Assembly (NCBI RefSeq): GCF_902706285.1
Contig: NZ_CACSKD010000013.1
Location: forward strand, 1 to 64,000
Source: Rhizobium sp. 18055
GTDB lineage: Bacteria; Pseudomonadota; Alphaproteobacteria; Rhizobiales; Rhizobiaceae
DNA: 64,000 bases
Direction of reading: 5' to 3'
Within the stretch, counting starts at the first letter, position 1, and every line of letters begins with the position of its first letter. The notes below the pieces were generated by a model, which worked only from the letters and a program-made list of their open reading frames with translations, made no database searches and was not told where the DNA came from. The position numbers and the translations under genes were made by a program. This document shows, one piece after another, positions 53,253 to 61,698 of the stretch.

Positions 53253-54079
53253 GCCATTCGGAGGTTCTGATCCCGCCGCAGCCGGCACCCAAAGACTTCG
53301 GCAAGCCTTTGAGCTTCGCGCGCGTCATGGGCTGCATCGTCGTCGGGCTGTGGATCGTGCTCGCGGTCGGCCTTGTCGCCATGATCATCAGCGGCTGGGA
53401 TATCGGCAATTTCACCCGCTACGGGCCGCGTTACCTGCACGGCCTGATGACCACCATTACCCTTGTGGCCATATCGGTCGTTTGCGGCGCCATCCTGTCG
53501 CTGCCGCTCGCTTTTGCCCGCATGTCGAAGAACAAGATCATCAACGGGCTCGCCTTCTGCTACGTCTACGTGTTCCGAGGCACGCCGCTCCTGGCGCAAC
53601 TCTTCCTGATCTACTACGGCCTTGGCCAGTTCCGCCCGCAACTGGAATCCGTCGGCCTCTGGTGGTTTTTCCGCGAGGCGTGGTACTGCGGCCTGTTTTC
53701 GATGACCATCAACACCGCTGCCTATCAGGCCGAAATCCTGCGTGGCGCCATCGAAAGCGTACCGCGCGGACAGCATGAAGCCGCATCCTCGCTCGGCATC
53801 CACAAGGTCATCGCCTTCCGCAAGATCGTCCTGCCGCAGGCATTGATCGTCGCGCTGCGCCCCTATGGCAACGAGATCATCCTGCTGATCAAGGGGTCTG
53901 CGGTTGTCGCCATCATCACCGTGCTCGATCTGATGGGCGAGACCCGCTATGCCTTCTCAAGAACCTTCGATTACCAGACCTATCTCTGGGCGGCGATCTT
54001 CTATCTCATCATGGTCGAGGCGCTGAGACATTTGTGGGACTGGATAGAACGACGCTTGACGCGCCACCTGAAGCGCTGA
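53249..54079 (+). CDS. Amino-acid ABC transporter permease 2 (HisM-like)
   Basis: This 276-residue membrane subunit pairs with permease 1. It has five to six hydrophobic segments and the conserved VFRGTPLLAQLFLIYYGLG near 110 and EAA loop GQHEAASSLGIHKVIAFRKI near 172. It is the last gene of the cluster; no ATP-binding subunit gene follows within the window, so a shared ATPase must be encoded elsewhere, or the cluster has lost it. Confidence 0.93.
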   Translation: MSHSEVLIPPQPAPKDFGKPLSFARVMGCIVVGLWIVLAVGLVAMIISGWDIGNFTRYGPRYLHGLMTTITLVAISVVCGAILSLPLAFARMSKNKIINGLAFCYVYVFRGTPLLAQLFLIYYGLGQFRPQLESVGLWWFFREAWYCGLFSMTINTAAYQAEILRGAIESVPRGQHEAASSLGIHKVIAFRKIVLPQALIVALRPYGNEIILLIKGSAVVAIITVLDLMGETRYAFSRTFDYQTYLWAAIFYLIMVEALRHLWDWIERRLTRHLKR

Positions 54080-54239
54080 CCAACCTGGTAGCACTCCCTT
54101 AAGACTGCTGCCAAACCATTGAAAATAAACAGGCAAATTCCTTTTACTGGCATTTCCGCAAGCTTCGGTTAATCATGACGTGGTTCCATTTCAGTTGGCG
54201 CTCATAAGCGCCGAGTGGGAACAAGAAGCGAGACGCCAA

Positions 54240-54506
54240 ATGCACAAGGAAATGGAAAAGCAGCTTCGCGGCTACGGCCTGACAACCGCCCAGATCATCT
54301 ACCGCATGCCCGATCATCAGGCGATCCTGCAGACCTACATCTGGCAGGACTACGACCTCGCACCGGATTTTCCCGAGATGCGCGGCTTTCTCAAGTTCTG
54401 GCAGGAAAAACTCGACGGCCCGCTGCACTCGGTCCGCTATATCCACCGCAGGCTGATTTCGGCCACGGAATGGCGAGCACTGAAGGGCGAGTTCATCATC
54501 AACTAG
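54240..54506 (+). CDS. Usg family protein
   Basis: This small protein of 88 residues from the ATG at 54240 has the sequence pattern of Usg (GYGLTTAQIIYRMPDHQAIL, WQDYDLAPDFPEMRGFLKFW, GPLHSVRYIHRRLI). The family is widespread in alphaproteobacteria and of unknown function; the name comes from a gene upstream of trpF in Caulobacter. An upstream open extension to 54180 lacks support. It stands alone between the permeases and the methyltransferase. Confidence 0.85.
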   Translation: MHKEMEKQLRGYGLTTAQIIYRMPDHQAILQTYIWQDYDLAPDFPEMRGFLKFWQEKLDGPLHSVRYIHRRLISATEWRALKGEFIIN

Positions 54507-54657
54507 CCCGCGACGACGGACCCGTCAGGCACACCAAATCCCCTTGCCGAACGCGCCGCCAACGGGTTCGCGCTGCAACGCGCCATGAACGTCACCATTG
54601 CAAAACCCCTCCACTCGCCTTAGAGGCTGGGGCAAAGATAGAACAGTGGTGAATGAT

Positions 54658-55476
54658 ATGGCCAAGAAGATCGACGAAGAAGCCCTCGCGGAAGCCTATA
54701 ACCGCGCCCTCGAACTCGAAAAATCGGGCGACGTGGACGCAGCCGTGAAAGCCTACGAGGAAGTACTCGCCATCGATCCCGAGGATCACGGCGGCGCCTC
54801 CGTGCGCATCGCTGCCATGGGCCGCGGCGAGACGCCGGCCAAGGCGCCTGACGCCTATGTCGAAACCCTGTTCGACCAGCACGCCGAAGTCTTCGAAGAC
54901 GTTCTCGTCGAGCAACTCGGCTACCACGTGCCGATGCTGGTCCGCCAGCGCCTGCAGGCGCTCGACCTCGGCCCGTTCAAGCGGCTGCTCGATCTCGGCT
55001 GCGGCACCGGCTTGACCGGCGGCACATTGCGCGACCTCTGCGAGGAAATGACCGGCATCGACCTCTCGGAAAACATGGTCGAGATCGCTCATGAGAAGGA
55101 TCTCTACGAGACCCTGTTCGTCGCCGAAGCCGAAGACTTCCTCGACGACAACGACGAAGACCCGTTCGACATCATCACCGCCACCGACGTCCTGCCCTAT
55201 CTCGGCGGTCTCGAGCCGCTGTTCTTCGGCGCCGCCGAAAACCTGGCGCCCGGCGGCCTGTTCATCTTCTCCTCGGAAACTCTTCCAGAGGCGACGCTCG
55301 CCGGCCGCGCCTACATGGTCGGCCCCCACCAGCGCTTCGCCCATGCCGAAACCTACGTCCGCGAACGCCTCGCCGCCACCGGCTTCGAAATCGTCGAAAT
55401 CACCGACATCAACGTCCGCATGGAAGACGGCCAGCCGACGCCGGGCCATTTGGTGATTGCAAAACTGGCACAATAG
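54658..55476 (+). CDS. TPR-containing class I SAM-dependent methyltransferase
   Basis: This 272-residue cytoplasmic enzyme has an N-terminal TPR-like helix pair (about residues 5-50, EAYNRALELEKSGDVDAAVK). The Rossmann domain follows with motif I LLDLGCGTGLTGG near 110, the GIDLSENMVEIAHE segment, and DIITATDVLPYLGGLEPLFF. The substrate is unknown; the TPR-methyltransferase architecture is common in rhizobia. Start ATG at 54658 (MAKKIDEEAL); GTG at 54649 is an alternative. Confidence 0.9.
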   Translation: MAKKIDEEALAEAYNRALELEKSGDVDAAVKAYEEVLAIDPEDHGGASVRIAAMGRGETPAKAPDAYVETLFDQHAEVFEDVLVEQLGYHVPMLVRQRLQALDLGPFKRLLDLGCGTGLTGGTLRDLCEEMTGIDLSENMVEIAHEKDLYETLFVAEAEDFLDDNDEDPFDIITATDVLPYLGGLEPLFFGAAENLAPGGLFIFSSETLPEATLAGRAYMVGPHQRFAHAETYVRERLAATGFEIVEITDINVRMEDGQPTPGHLVIAKLAQ

Positions 55477-55568
55477 CCATCAAGAGATAACGACTTGTCG
55501 TTTATCCAATGACATGCTGATATTGAGCCATTCGGATCGGGTTCCGAATGGCTCGAAAGACCAGTCTC

Positions 55569-56255
55569 ATGACGCTCATCCTTCATCAGCATCCGCTTGC
55601 CTCCTTCTGCCACAAGGTTCTCATCGCGCTCTACGAGAGCGACATACCGTTCGAGGCGGTGCTGGTCGATCTCGGCGACGAGGCGGCACGCACGGCTTTC
55701 CTTCAGATCTCGCCGCTCGGCAAGATGCCGGCGCTGCGTGACGAAGCGCGTGATCGCACGCTGTTCGAGACGTCCGTGATCATCGAATATCTCGATCGCT
55801 ACTACCCCGGCTCTCCACGCCTTCTGCCAGAGGATTTCGAAGCAGCGCTGGATGTTCGCCTGTGGGACCGTTTCTTCGATCTCTACGTCCAGGAGCCGAT
55901 GCAGCAGATCGTCAGCGAGCGGATGCGGCCTGATGGCAGCGAGGCCCGCGCCGATCAGCACAGAGCAGCGCTTGGCCGCTCATACGCTGTCATCGAAAAG
56001 AAGCTCGACGCTACGGGATGGGTCGCCGGCCAGACTTTCACCATGGCCGACTGCGCCGCGGCACCGGCCCTGTTCTACGCCGAAACGCTAGTCCCCTTCG
56101 GCAACGAATACCCGAAGCTCGCGACCTACCATGAGCGCCTGATGCAGCGCCCGTCGGTTGTCAGGGTGCTGCAGGAAGCCATGCCCTATTTCAAGTATTA
56201 TCCCTACAGAGAGAGGTTGCCTGTGCAATTCAGGCCGGACGCCGCAGACAGTTGA
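55569..56255 (+). CDS. Glutathione S-transferase family protein
   Basis: This 228-residue cytosolic protein has an N-terminal thioredoxin-like domain (MTLILHQHPLASFCHKVLIA start, SPLGKMPALRDEA near 48, the glutathione-contacting ETSVIIEYLDRYYPG near 66). A helical C-terminal domain (GWVAGQTFTMADCAAAPALF near 145) follows. It belongs to the general GST family; the substrate is unknown. An in-frame ATG at 55548 would add seven residues; neither start has a clear ribosome site. It converges with the ssu locus. Confidence 0.9.
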   Translation: MTLILHQHPLASFCHKVLIALYESDIPFEAVLVDLGDEAARTAFLQISPLGKMPALRDEARDRTLFETSVIIEYLDRYYPGSPRLLPEDFEAALDVRLWDRFFDLYVQEPMQQIVSERMRPDGSEARADQHRAALGRSYAVIEKKLDATGWVAGQTFTMADCAAAPALFYAETLVPFGNEYPKLATYHERLMQRPSVVRVLQEAMPYFKYYPYRERLPVQFRPDAADS

Positions 56256-56266
56256 TCCGAAGCCGC

Positions 56267-56302
56267 ACTGGCACTGGCCTTGGCCTTGGCACTGGCATTG
56301 GC
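56267..56302. repeat. Six tandem hexamers (A/C)(C/T)TGGC
   Basis: Six consecutive units, ACTGGC, ACTGGC, CTTGGC, CTTGGC, ACTGGC and ATTGGC, fill the gap between the GST and ssuB stops. It is probably a slippage-prone simple repeat with no known role. Confidence 0.8.
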
Positions 56303-56319
56303 AGCGACAAGCCGGCCGA

Positions 56320-57144
56320 TCAGCGGCCCCCGTCCGTCCCGAGGATGGCAGCCAGCAGCCGTCCTTCGAGTTCGGCCAGATCGGGATTGCCATGACGGCG
56401 TGGATGCGGATAGGGGATCGCCAAGTCCAGCGACACGCGTCCTTCGTCGAGCACGATCACCCGGTCGGCCAGATGCACCGCCTCGCTGACGTCATGCGTC
56501 ACCAGCACAGCCGTGAACCCCAGCTCGCGCCAGACCCGGTTGACCAGTTCCTGCATGCTGATCCGCGTCAGCGCATCGAGCGCGCCCATCGGCTCGTCGA
56601 GCGCCAGCACGCCGGGCTTGCTCACCAGGGCGCGGGCCAGTGCCACCCGCTGCCGCTGCCCGCCGGAAAGCTGCGCCGGCCAGTCGCCGGCCTTTTCCGC
56701 CAGTTGCACGTCCGACAGCACCGCCTCCACCTCCTTGGCAGCCACGTCTCTGTTGACCTTGTCACCGAGGCCAACCACGACATTGTCGGCGACACTCAGC
56801 CACGGCAACAGCCGCGGCTCCTGGAAGACGATGCGGGCATTCGCCTCGGTGTCTCCGCCATCGGTATCCTCGAAATGCAACTCGCCCGCAGTCGGCGCGT
56901 CCAGCCCCATCAGGATGCGCAGCAGCGTGCTCTTGCCGCAACCGCTCTTTCCGATCACGGCGACGAACTGCCGGGCCGGAATGTGCAGGTTGATACCGCG
57001 CAACACCCGGTTGCCGCCAAAGCTCTTCTCCAGCCCCTTCAGCGTGATCGCCGCAGCACCCGCACCGACAGTCTGAGTCCGTTCGATCTCGTGGTCGGTC
57101 TCATCGGCAGCGCCGTGAAACCGTTCCTGTGCGATGACCGTCAT
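56320..57144 (-). CDS. ssuB: Aliphatic sulfonate ABC transporter ATP-binding protein
   Basis: This 274-residue ATPase drives sulfonate import. Walker A is GKSGCGKST near residue 72, the signature LSGGQRQRVALARAL near 165, Walker B LALDEPMGALDALT, and the H-loop VTHDVSEAVHLADR. The ATG at 57144 is preceded by AGGAGA. It is the last gene in the ssuA-ssuD-ssuC-ssuB run, 10 bases after ssuC, supplying energy for the SsuC channel. No ssuE flavin reductase gene is seen in the window. Confidence 0.93.
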   Translation of the reverse strand: MTVIAQERFHGAADETDHEIERTQTVGAGAAAITLKGLEKSFGGNRVLRGINLHIPARQFVAVIGKSGCGKSTLLRILMGLDAPTAGELHFEDTDGGDTEANARIVFQEPRLLPWLSVADNVVVGLGDKVNRDVAAKEVEAVLSDVQLAEKAGDWPAQLSGGQRQRVALARALVSKPGVLALDEPMGALDALTRISMQELVNRVWRELGFTAVLVTHDVSEAVHLADRVIVLDEGRVSLDLAIPYPHPRRHGNPDLAELEGRLLAAILGTDGGR

Positions 57145-57154
57145 GGCGTCTCTC

Positions 57155-57991
57155 CTACTTCTGGTAAACCGGGTTCCAGCGCAGCGCCCGGCGCTCGAGC
57201 GCCCGCGCCACCACATCGGCAAGCTTGCCAAGCACGGCGTAGATCACCAGCGACAGCACCACGACATCGGTCATCATGAATTCGCGGGCATTGTTGGCCA
57301 TGTGACCGATGCCGGATGAGGCCGCGATCGATTCAGAAACGATCAGCGTCAGCCACATGATGCCGAGCGCATAGCGAAGCCCGACGAAGATCGACGGCAA
57401 GGCGCCGGGAAAAATCACTTTGCGAAACAATGTCCAGTTGCCCATGCCATAGACCCGGCCCATCTCGATCAGGTCGCGATCGACATTGCGCACCCCGTGA
57501 TAGGTGTTGAGATAGACGGGAAACAGTACGCCGAGCGAGGTCAGGAACAGCTTCGATTCCTCGCCGATCCCGAACCACAGAATGACCAGCGGGATCATCG
57601 CCAGATGTGGAATGGTGCGCAGCATCTGCAGCGTCGTATCGGTCAGTTGCTCGGAGACCTTCGAGACGCCATTGGCAATCCCCAGCAGAAATCCGATCGA
57701 GCCGCCGACCAGCAGCCCGCCGAAGGCGCGCGCCGCGCTGACAAGGATATCATGTGGCAGCTGGCCGGTCAGGGTCGTCGCCCAGAAGGCAGCGGCGACA
57801 TCGGCGGGCGACGGCATGATGCGCGAGGAGATCCAGCCAACGGAACAGCCGAGTTGCCAGATGGCGATGATCGCCACCGGCACCAGATAGGGCAGCAGCG
57901 TTTCGCGGCCCGGCAGCGACGGGCGAAAGCCTGGCCTGCCCGCCTTGCGTTCGGTCAGCGCCCGGCCGATCGGCGTATCGAATGTCGACAT
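57155..57991 (-). CDS. ssuC: Aliphatic sulfonate ABC transporter permease
   Basis: This 278-residue membrane protein has about six hydrophobic segments (LVPVAIIAIWQLGCSVGWIS, GGLLVGGSIGFLLGIANG) and the BPD_transp_1 coupling loop EMGRVYGMGNWTLFRKVIFP. The start is the ATG at 57991, with GAGGA upstream. It pairs with SsuB and takes cargo from the SsuA binding proteins. A 10-bp hairpin, CGCCGCCCAC/GTGGACGGCG (one mismatch), lies in the 108-base gap after ssuD. Confidence 0.92.
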   Translation of the reverse strand: MSTFDTPIGRALTERKAGRPGFRPSLPGRETLLPYLVPVAIIAIWQLGCSVGWISSRIMPSPADVAAAFWATTLTGQLPHDILVSAARAFGGLLVGGSIGFLLGIANGVSKVSEQLTDTTLQMLRTIPHLAMIPLVILWFGIGEESKLFLTSLGVLFPVYLNTYHGVRNVDRDLIEMGRVYGMGNWTLFRKVIFPGALPSIFVGLRYALGIMWLTLIVSESIAASSGIGHMANNAREFMMTDVVVLSLVIYAVLGKLADVVARALERRALRWNPVYQK

Positions 57992-58099
57992 GAATTTCGT
58001 CCTCGCTTCTGTGCATACCCGGGAGGTGAGCAACCTCGGGCAGGCCTTTGCGTCAAATCAAACGCCGCCCACGGCTGGTGGACGGCGCAACATCGCTGG

Positions 58100-59275
58100 T
58101 CAGGAGCCGGAAACCACTTTCAGGTTGCCGCCATGGCTGCCGCCGCCAAACACCTGGCGCTTGCCGAAATCGCTCTGGAAGCCGTGGCGCTGTTCCTGGC
58201 GGGTAATCCCGAGTTCCGGAAACAAGAGTTCGGCAACGCGATAAGCTTCTTCCAGATGCGGATAGCCGGAGCCGATCACCGTATCGATGCCGACATCCTG
58301 GTATTCGCGCAGCCGCGCCGCCACCGTCTTCGGCGAACCGACCAGCGCCGTGCCGGCACCGGCACGCACCAGACCGACACCGGCCCACAGGTTTGGCGAC
58401 ACTTCGAGCTTGTCGCGACGCCCGCCATGCAGCGCTGCCATGCGCTTCTGGCCGACGGAGTCGCTCTCCTTGACGAAACGTTCCTGCGCCTCGCGGATCG
58501 TTTCATCGTCGAGCTGCGAGATCAGCCGGTCGGCCGCTGCCCACGCCTCTTCGTCGGTCTCGCGCACGATGAAATGCAGGCGGATGCCGAAGCTGACCTC
58601 GCGGCCCTTGTCGGCGGCGGCGGCACGCACCTTCTGCACCTTCTCGGCCACCTGTGCCGGCGGTTCGCCCCAGGTCAGGTATTTGTCGACACGACCGACG
58701 GAAAAATCGATGCCGGCATCCGAGGAGCCGCCGAAATAGAGTGGCGGTCGCGGTGTCTGCACGGAGGGAAAGCCGAGCTTTGCATTGGTCGCCTTGATGT
58801 ACTTGCCGTCATAGCTGGCAACGCCCTTTTCCAGCAGCTCTTCGAACACCGTGAAGAACTCGTCGGCATGGGCATAGCGCTCGTCATGCGCCAGGTTGAT
58901 GCCGTCGCCGGCCAGCTCGCCGGGGCTGCCGCCAACCACGATGTTGAGCAGCAGCCGACCGTTCGAAATGCGGTCGAGTGTCGTCGCAAGCCTTGCGTAA
59001 TAGGCGGGCGATGCCGTGCCGGGACGGATGGCGACAAGGAACTGCAGCTTCTCGGTCTTGGTCGCCAGTGCCGCCGCCGTCACGAAGGATTCTTCGCAGG
59101 CAACACCTGTCGGCAACAGCACGCCGGAATAGCCGAGGCGATCGGCCGCCTGGGCGATCTGCGTGAGGTAGCCGAAATCAGGCGCGCGGTTAAGCTCGTT
59201 GGAGCCGAGATAGGCGCCGTCGCCCGATGTCGGGATGAACCAGAGAAAGTTGATGGGATCGTGCGTGCTGGTCAT
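58100..59275 (-). CDS. ssuD: FMNH2-dependent alkanesulfonate monooxygenase
   Basis: This 391-residue luciferase-fold enzyme releases sulfite from alkanesulfonates using FMNH2 and oxygen. Family segments are INFLWFIPTSGDGAYLG at the start, GYSGVLLPTGVACEESFV near 48, FLVAIRPGTASPAYYARL near 78 and NIVVGGSPGELAGDG near 110. It has a TIM-barrel flavin site and typical length (SsuD about 380). It needs a flavin reductase that is not encoded nearby. It follows ssuA1 by 28 bases. Confidence 0.95.
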   Translation of the reverse strand: MTSTHDPINFLWFIPTSGDGAYLGSNELNRAPDFGYLTQIAQAADRLGYSGVLLPTGVACEESFVTAAALATKTEKLQFLVAIRPGTASPAYYARLATTLDRISNGRLLLNIVVGGSPGELAGDGINLAHDERYAHADEFFTVFEELLEKGVASYDGKYIKATNAKLGFPSVQTPRPPLYFGGSSDAGIDFSVGRVDKYLTWGEPPAQVAEKVQKVRAAAADKGREVSFGIRLHFIVRETDEEAWAAADRLISQLDDETIREAQERFVKESDSVGQKRMAALHGGRRDKLEVSPNLWAGVGLVRAGAGTALVGSPKTVAARLREYQDVGIDTVIGSGYPHLEEAYRVAELLFPELGITRQEQRHGFQSDFGKRQVFGGGSHGGNLKVVSGS

Positions 59276-59303
59276 GGGAATGATCCTCGTTATCTGGAAG
59301 GGT

Positions 59304-60266
59304 TCAGCTTGCGGGATGCCAGACGATATCGCTGACGGTCAGCTGCTTCGGCACGACGCCGAGCTTGTAGAAATCATCGGCAAGCGCCTGCTGGTAGGCG
59401 AGCGCCGCATCGGGGACGAGCGAGACCTTGCCGAGGTCGGCCTGGCTGCGCGTCAGCGTCACGCGGGTGATGTTTTCGGGAACACCGGTGATTGCGGCGA
59501 GCGTCTTCACGGTGCCGTCGATATCCGCCTGCGCCGCAGCCCCTACCTTGGCAAGCTCGTCGATGACATCGGCGATGACCTCAGGGTGAGCAGCGGTGAA
59601 GGTGCCGTTTCCGAGGAAATAGCCCCAGTTGTCGAGCAGCCCGTCAGACGTCGTCACAACACGCGTCTGCGGATCGGCTTCCGCCACGGCGAAGAACGGA
59701 TCCCAGATCGCCCATGCATCGATGGCGCCATTCTTGAAGGCGGCGCCTGCATCGGGCGGCGGCAGGTCGATCTCGGTGATATCGGAGAGCTGCAGCCCCG
59801 CCTTGGCCAGCACCTTCAGCGCAAAATTATGGGCGCTGGAGCCGCGTTTGTAGGCGACCTTCCTGCCCTTCAGATCCTCGATCGTCTGGATCGGAGAATC
59901 CTTGTGGACCAGAAGCCCGTGAAATGCCGCCGGCCCGCGATAGGCACCGACATAGAGCAGATTGCCACCTGCGGCCTGTGCAAACAGTGGCGGCACGTCG
60001 CCGGTGACGCCGAAATCTAGCGCATCGGCACCGACCGCCTCGAGCAGCGGCGGACCCGAGGTAAACTCGTTCCACTCGACAGTGACGCCCTTGGCCGCCA
60101 GTCGCGTCTCCAGCGCACCGTTGCGCCGCGCCAGCGCCAACACGCCGAACTTCTGCCAGCCGATACGCAGCGTCGTTTCCGCCGCCCGCGCTGCCCGCAC
60201 CTGCGGCAGCACAGTCGTTGCGGCAGCGGCGCCCATAAGGCTCAATGTCTGTCTGCGGGTGAACAT
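59304..60266 (-). CDS. ssuA: Aliphatic sulfonate-binding protein, copy 1
   Basis: This 320-residue periplasmic protein has an N-terminal Tat-like signal (FTRRQTLSLMGAAAATTVLP, cleavage near AARA). The NMT1/SsuA fold begins LRIGWQKFGVLALARRNGAL and has EWNEFTSGPPLLEAVGADAL near 65 and the AAFKNGAIDAWAIWDPFFAV segment near 170. It is the first gene of the ssuADCB run, preceded by a motif (60342-60359) shared with ssuA copy 2. The two proteins are clearly paralogous and may differ in ligand range. Confidence 0.93.
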   Translation of the reverse strand: MFTRRQTLSLMGAAAATTVLPQVRAARAAETTLRIGWQKFGVLALARRNGALETRLAAKGVTVEWNEFTSGPPLLEAVGADALDFGVTGDVPPLFAQAAGGNLLYVGAYRGPAAFHGLLVHKDSPIQTIEDLKGRKVAYKRGSSAHNFALKVLAKAGLQLSDITEIDLPPPDAGAAFKNGAIDAWAIWDPFFAVAEADPQTRVVTTSDGLLDNWGYFLGNGTFTAAHPEVIADVIDELAKVGAAAQADIDGTVKTLAAITGVPENITRVTLTRSQADLGKVSLVPDAALAYQQALADDFYKLGVVPKQLTVSDIVWHPAS

Positions 60267-60341
60267 GCTCTGGTCCTCTCCTCACGGCCCTGCGCCTGGC
60301 GCTGGGCCTCTTTTCATGAGGCAATGATTTCATAGACGACC

Positions 60342-60359
60342 AATTAGATCGACATTATA
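60342..60359 (-). promoter_or_regulatory. Motif shared upstream of both ssuA genes (copy 1)
   Basis: AATTAGATCGACATTATA lies 76 bases before ssuA copy 1; AATTATATCGACATTTATA is found 90 bases before copy 2. Fifteen of sixteen leading positions agree. It is probably a regulator site or promoter part (sulfur control); no identity is assigned. Confidence 0.5.
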
Positions 60360-60389
60360 AATTTTCATATCTACGCGGATTTGGGGAAT

Positions 60390-60444
60390 GGTTTTGCCGA
60401 TTCCACAGCATGGGGAACCACCTCATGCCGTGGAATGCAAAACC
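60390..60444 (-). terminator. 20-bp-stem hairpin after ssuA copy 2
   Basis: GGTTTTGC, ATTCCAC and GCATG pair with CATGC, GTGGAAT and GCAAAACC, broken by a 2-base bulge and one mismatch, with an 11-base loop. It lies 22 bases after the ssuA copy 2 stop. It lacks a T run, so it may terminate or protect the mRNA 3' end. Confidence 0.7.
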
Positions 60445-60465
60445 GTTCTTTCGGTACCGGCGCAA

Positions 60466-61431
60466 TCAGCTGGCCTTCGGGCGCCAGACGATATCGCCGG
60501 TTCTGAGATGCTTCGGCACGATACCAAGGCTGAAAAACTCGTCTGCCAACGCCTGCTGATAGGTTGCCGCATCATCGCCGATGGTTGAGACACCACCGAG
60601 ATCCGCGCCTGGCCGCGTCAGCACCACGCGGGTGATATCGGCGGGCACACCCGTGATCTCCGACAACTCCTTGATCGTCTCGTCCAGCTTGCCCTGAGCC
60701 GAGCGCCCGACCTTGGCGAGTTCGTCGATGACATCGACGATCACCGGGCCATTCGCATCGGTGAAGCCGGCATTGGCGAGAAAGTAGCTGTAGGATTCGA
60801 CGATCCCCTCGGCGGTCGACAGCACCCGCGTCTGCGGATCGGCCTCGACAATGGCGAGATAGGGGTCCCAGATCGACCATGCATCGATGCTGCCGTTCTT
60901 GAAGGCGGCAGCAGCGTCCGGCGGCGACAGGTCGATCGCCTCGACGTCATCAATCTTGAGGCCCCCCTTGCGCAGGATCTTCACGGTGACGTTGTGCGCG
61001 CTCGATCCGCGCTTGAACGCAAGCTTCCTGCCCTTCAGGTCCTCCACCGTCTTGATGTCCGAATCGGCGCGCACCACGATCGCCGATCCGGCAGCACTGC
61101 CCCGATACGTTCCGACATAGTAGAGCTGCCCGCCGGCCGCCTGGGCAAACAGTGGCGGCACGTCGCCGGTCGCACCGAAATCCAGTGCCCCTGCGCCAAG
61201 CGCTTCCAGCAACGGCGGCCCGGAGGTGAATTCCGACCAGCTCACCGTGATCCCCTTGTCGGCCAGCCGCTTCTCGAGCGCGCCACGACGCTTGGCCAAG
61301 GCGAGCACGCCATTTTTCTGCCAGCCGATGCGCAACTCGCTTGCTGCCGCCCGTGCCGGCCTGATCGACGGCAGAATAGCCGTTGCAGCAGCGGCCCCGA
61401 TCAGTCCCAGTGTCTGTCGACGTGAAATCAT
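60466..61431 (-). CDS. ssuA: Aliphatic sulfonate-binding protein, copy 2
   Basis: This 321-residue paralogue of copy 1 has the same build: signal MISRRQTLGLIGAAAATAIL, LRIGWQKNGVLALAKRRGAL, SWSEFTSGPPLLEALGAGAL and FKNGSIDAWSIWDPYLAI. The relation is obvious across the whole length. A hairpin follows it, so expression of the downstream ssu genes may be partly independent. It is divergent from the dehydrogenase gene at 61699. Confidence 0.93.
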   Translation of the reverse strand: MISRRQTLGLIGAAAATAILPSIRPARAAASELRIGWQKNGVLALAKRRGALEKRLADKGITVSWSEFTSGPPLLEALGAGALDFGATGDVPPLFAQAAGGQLYYVGTYRGSAAGSAIVVRADSDIKTVEDLKGRKLAFKRGSSAHNVTVKILRKGGLKIDDVEAIDLSPPDAAAAFKNGSIDAWSIWDPYLAIVEADPQTRVLSTAEGIVESYSYFLANAGFTDANGPVIVDVIDELAKVGRSAQGKLDETIKELSEITGVPADITRVVLTRPGADLGGVSTIGDDAATYQQALADEFFSLGIVPKHLRTGDIVWRPKAS

Positions 61432-61520
61432 GGCACTCCCCTTTTGCGTTCAGCACCGTTCCGGCTCTCCTGTCCGAAACGGCGGATGTTTGCGATGGGA
61501 TAACTCTGATAAAATCCATA

Positions 61521-61539
61521 AATTATATCGACATTTATA
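61521..61539 (-). promoter_or_regulatory. Motif shared upstream of both ssuA genes (copy 2)
   Basis: AATTATATCGACATTTATA corresponds to the motif before ssuA copy 1 (AATTAGATCGACATTATA). Here the region is also shared with the divergent dehydrogenase gene. Confidence 0.5.
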
Positions 61540-61698
61540 TTTGTGATTTTCGCGTCTGTTGAAATTATCCTGACCCGTTTTACGGCCCATCGAGGAATTT
61601 TGTTCCAACAGCGTACGGGCAGAGCCGTATCGGCGGCTTTTCGCCCGGCCCGGTTTCCGCTAATCCTCATGCACAGCATTCATGAAAGGAATAGTCAC

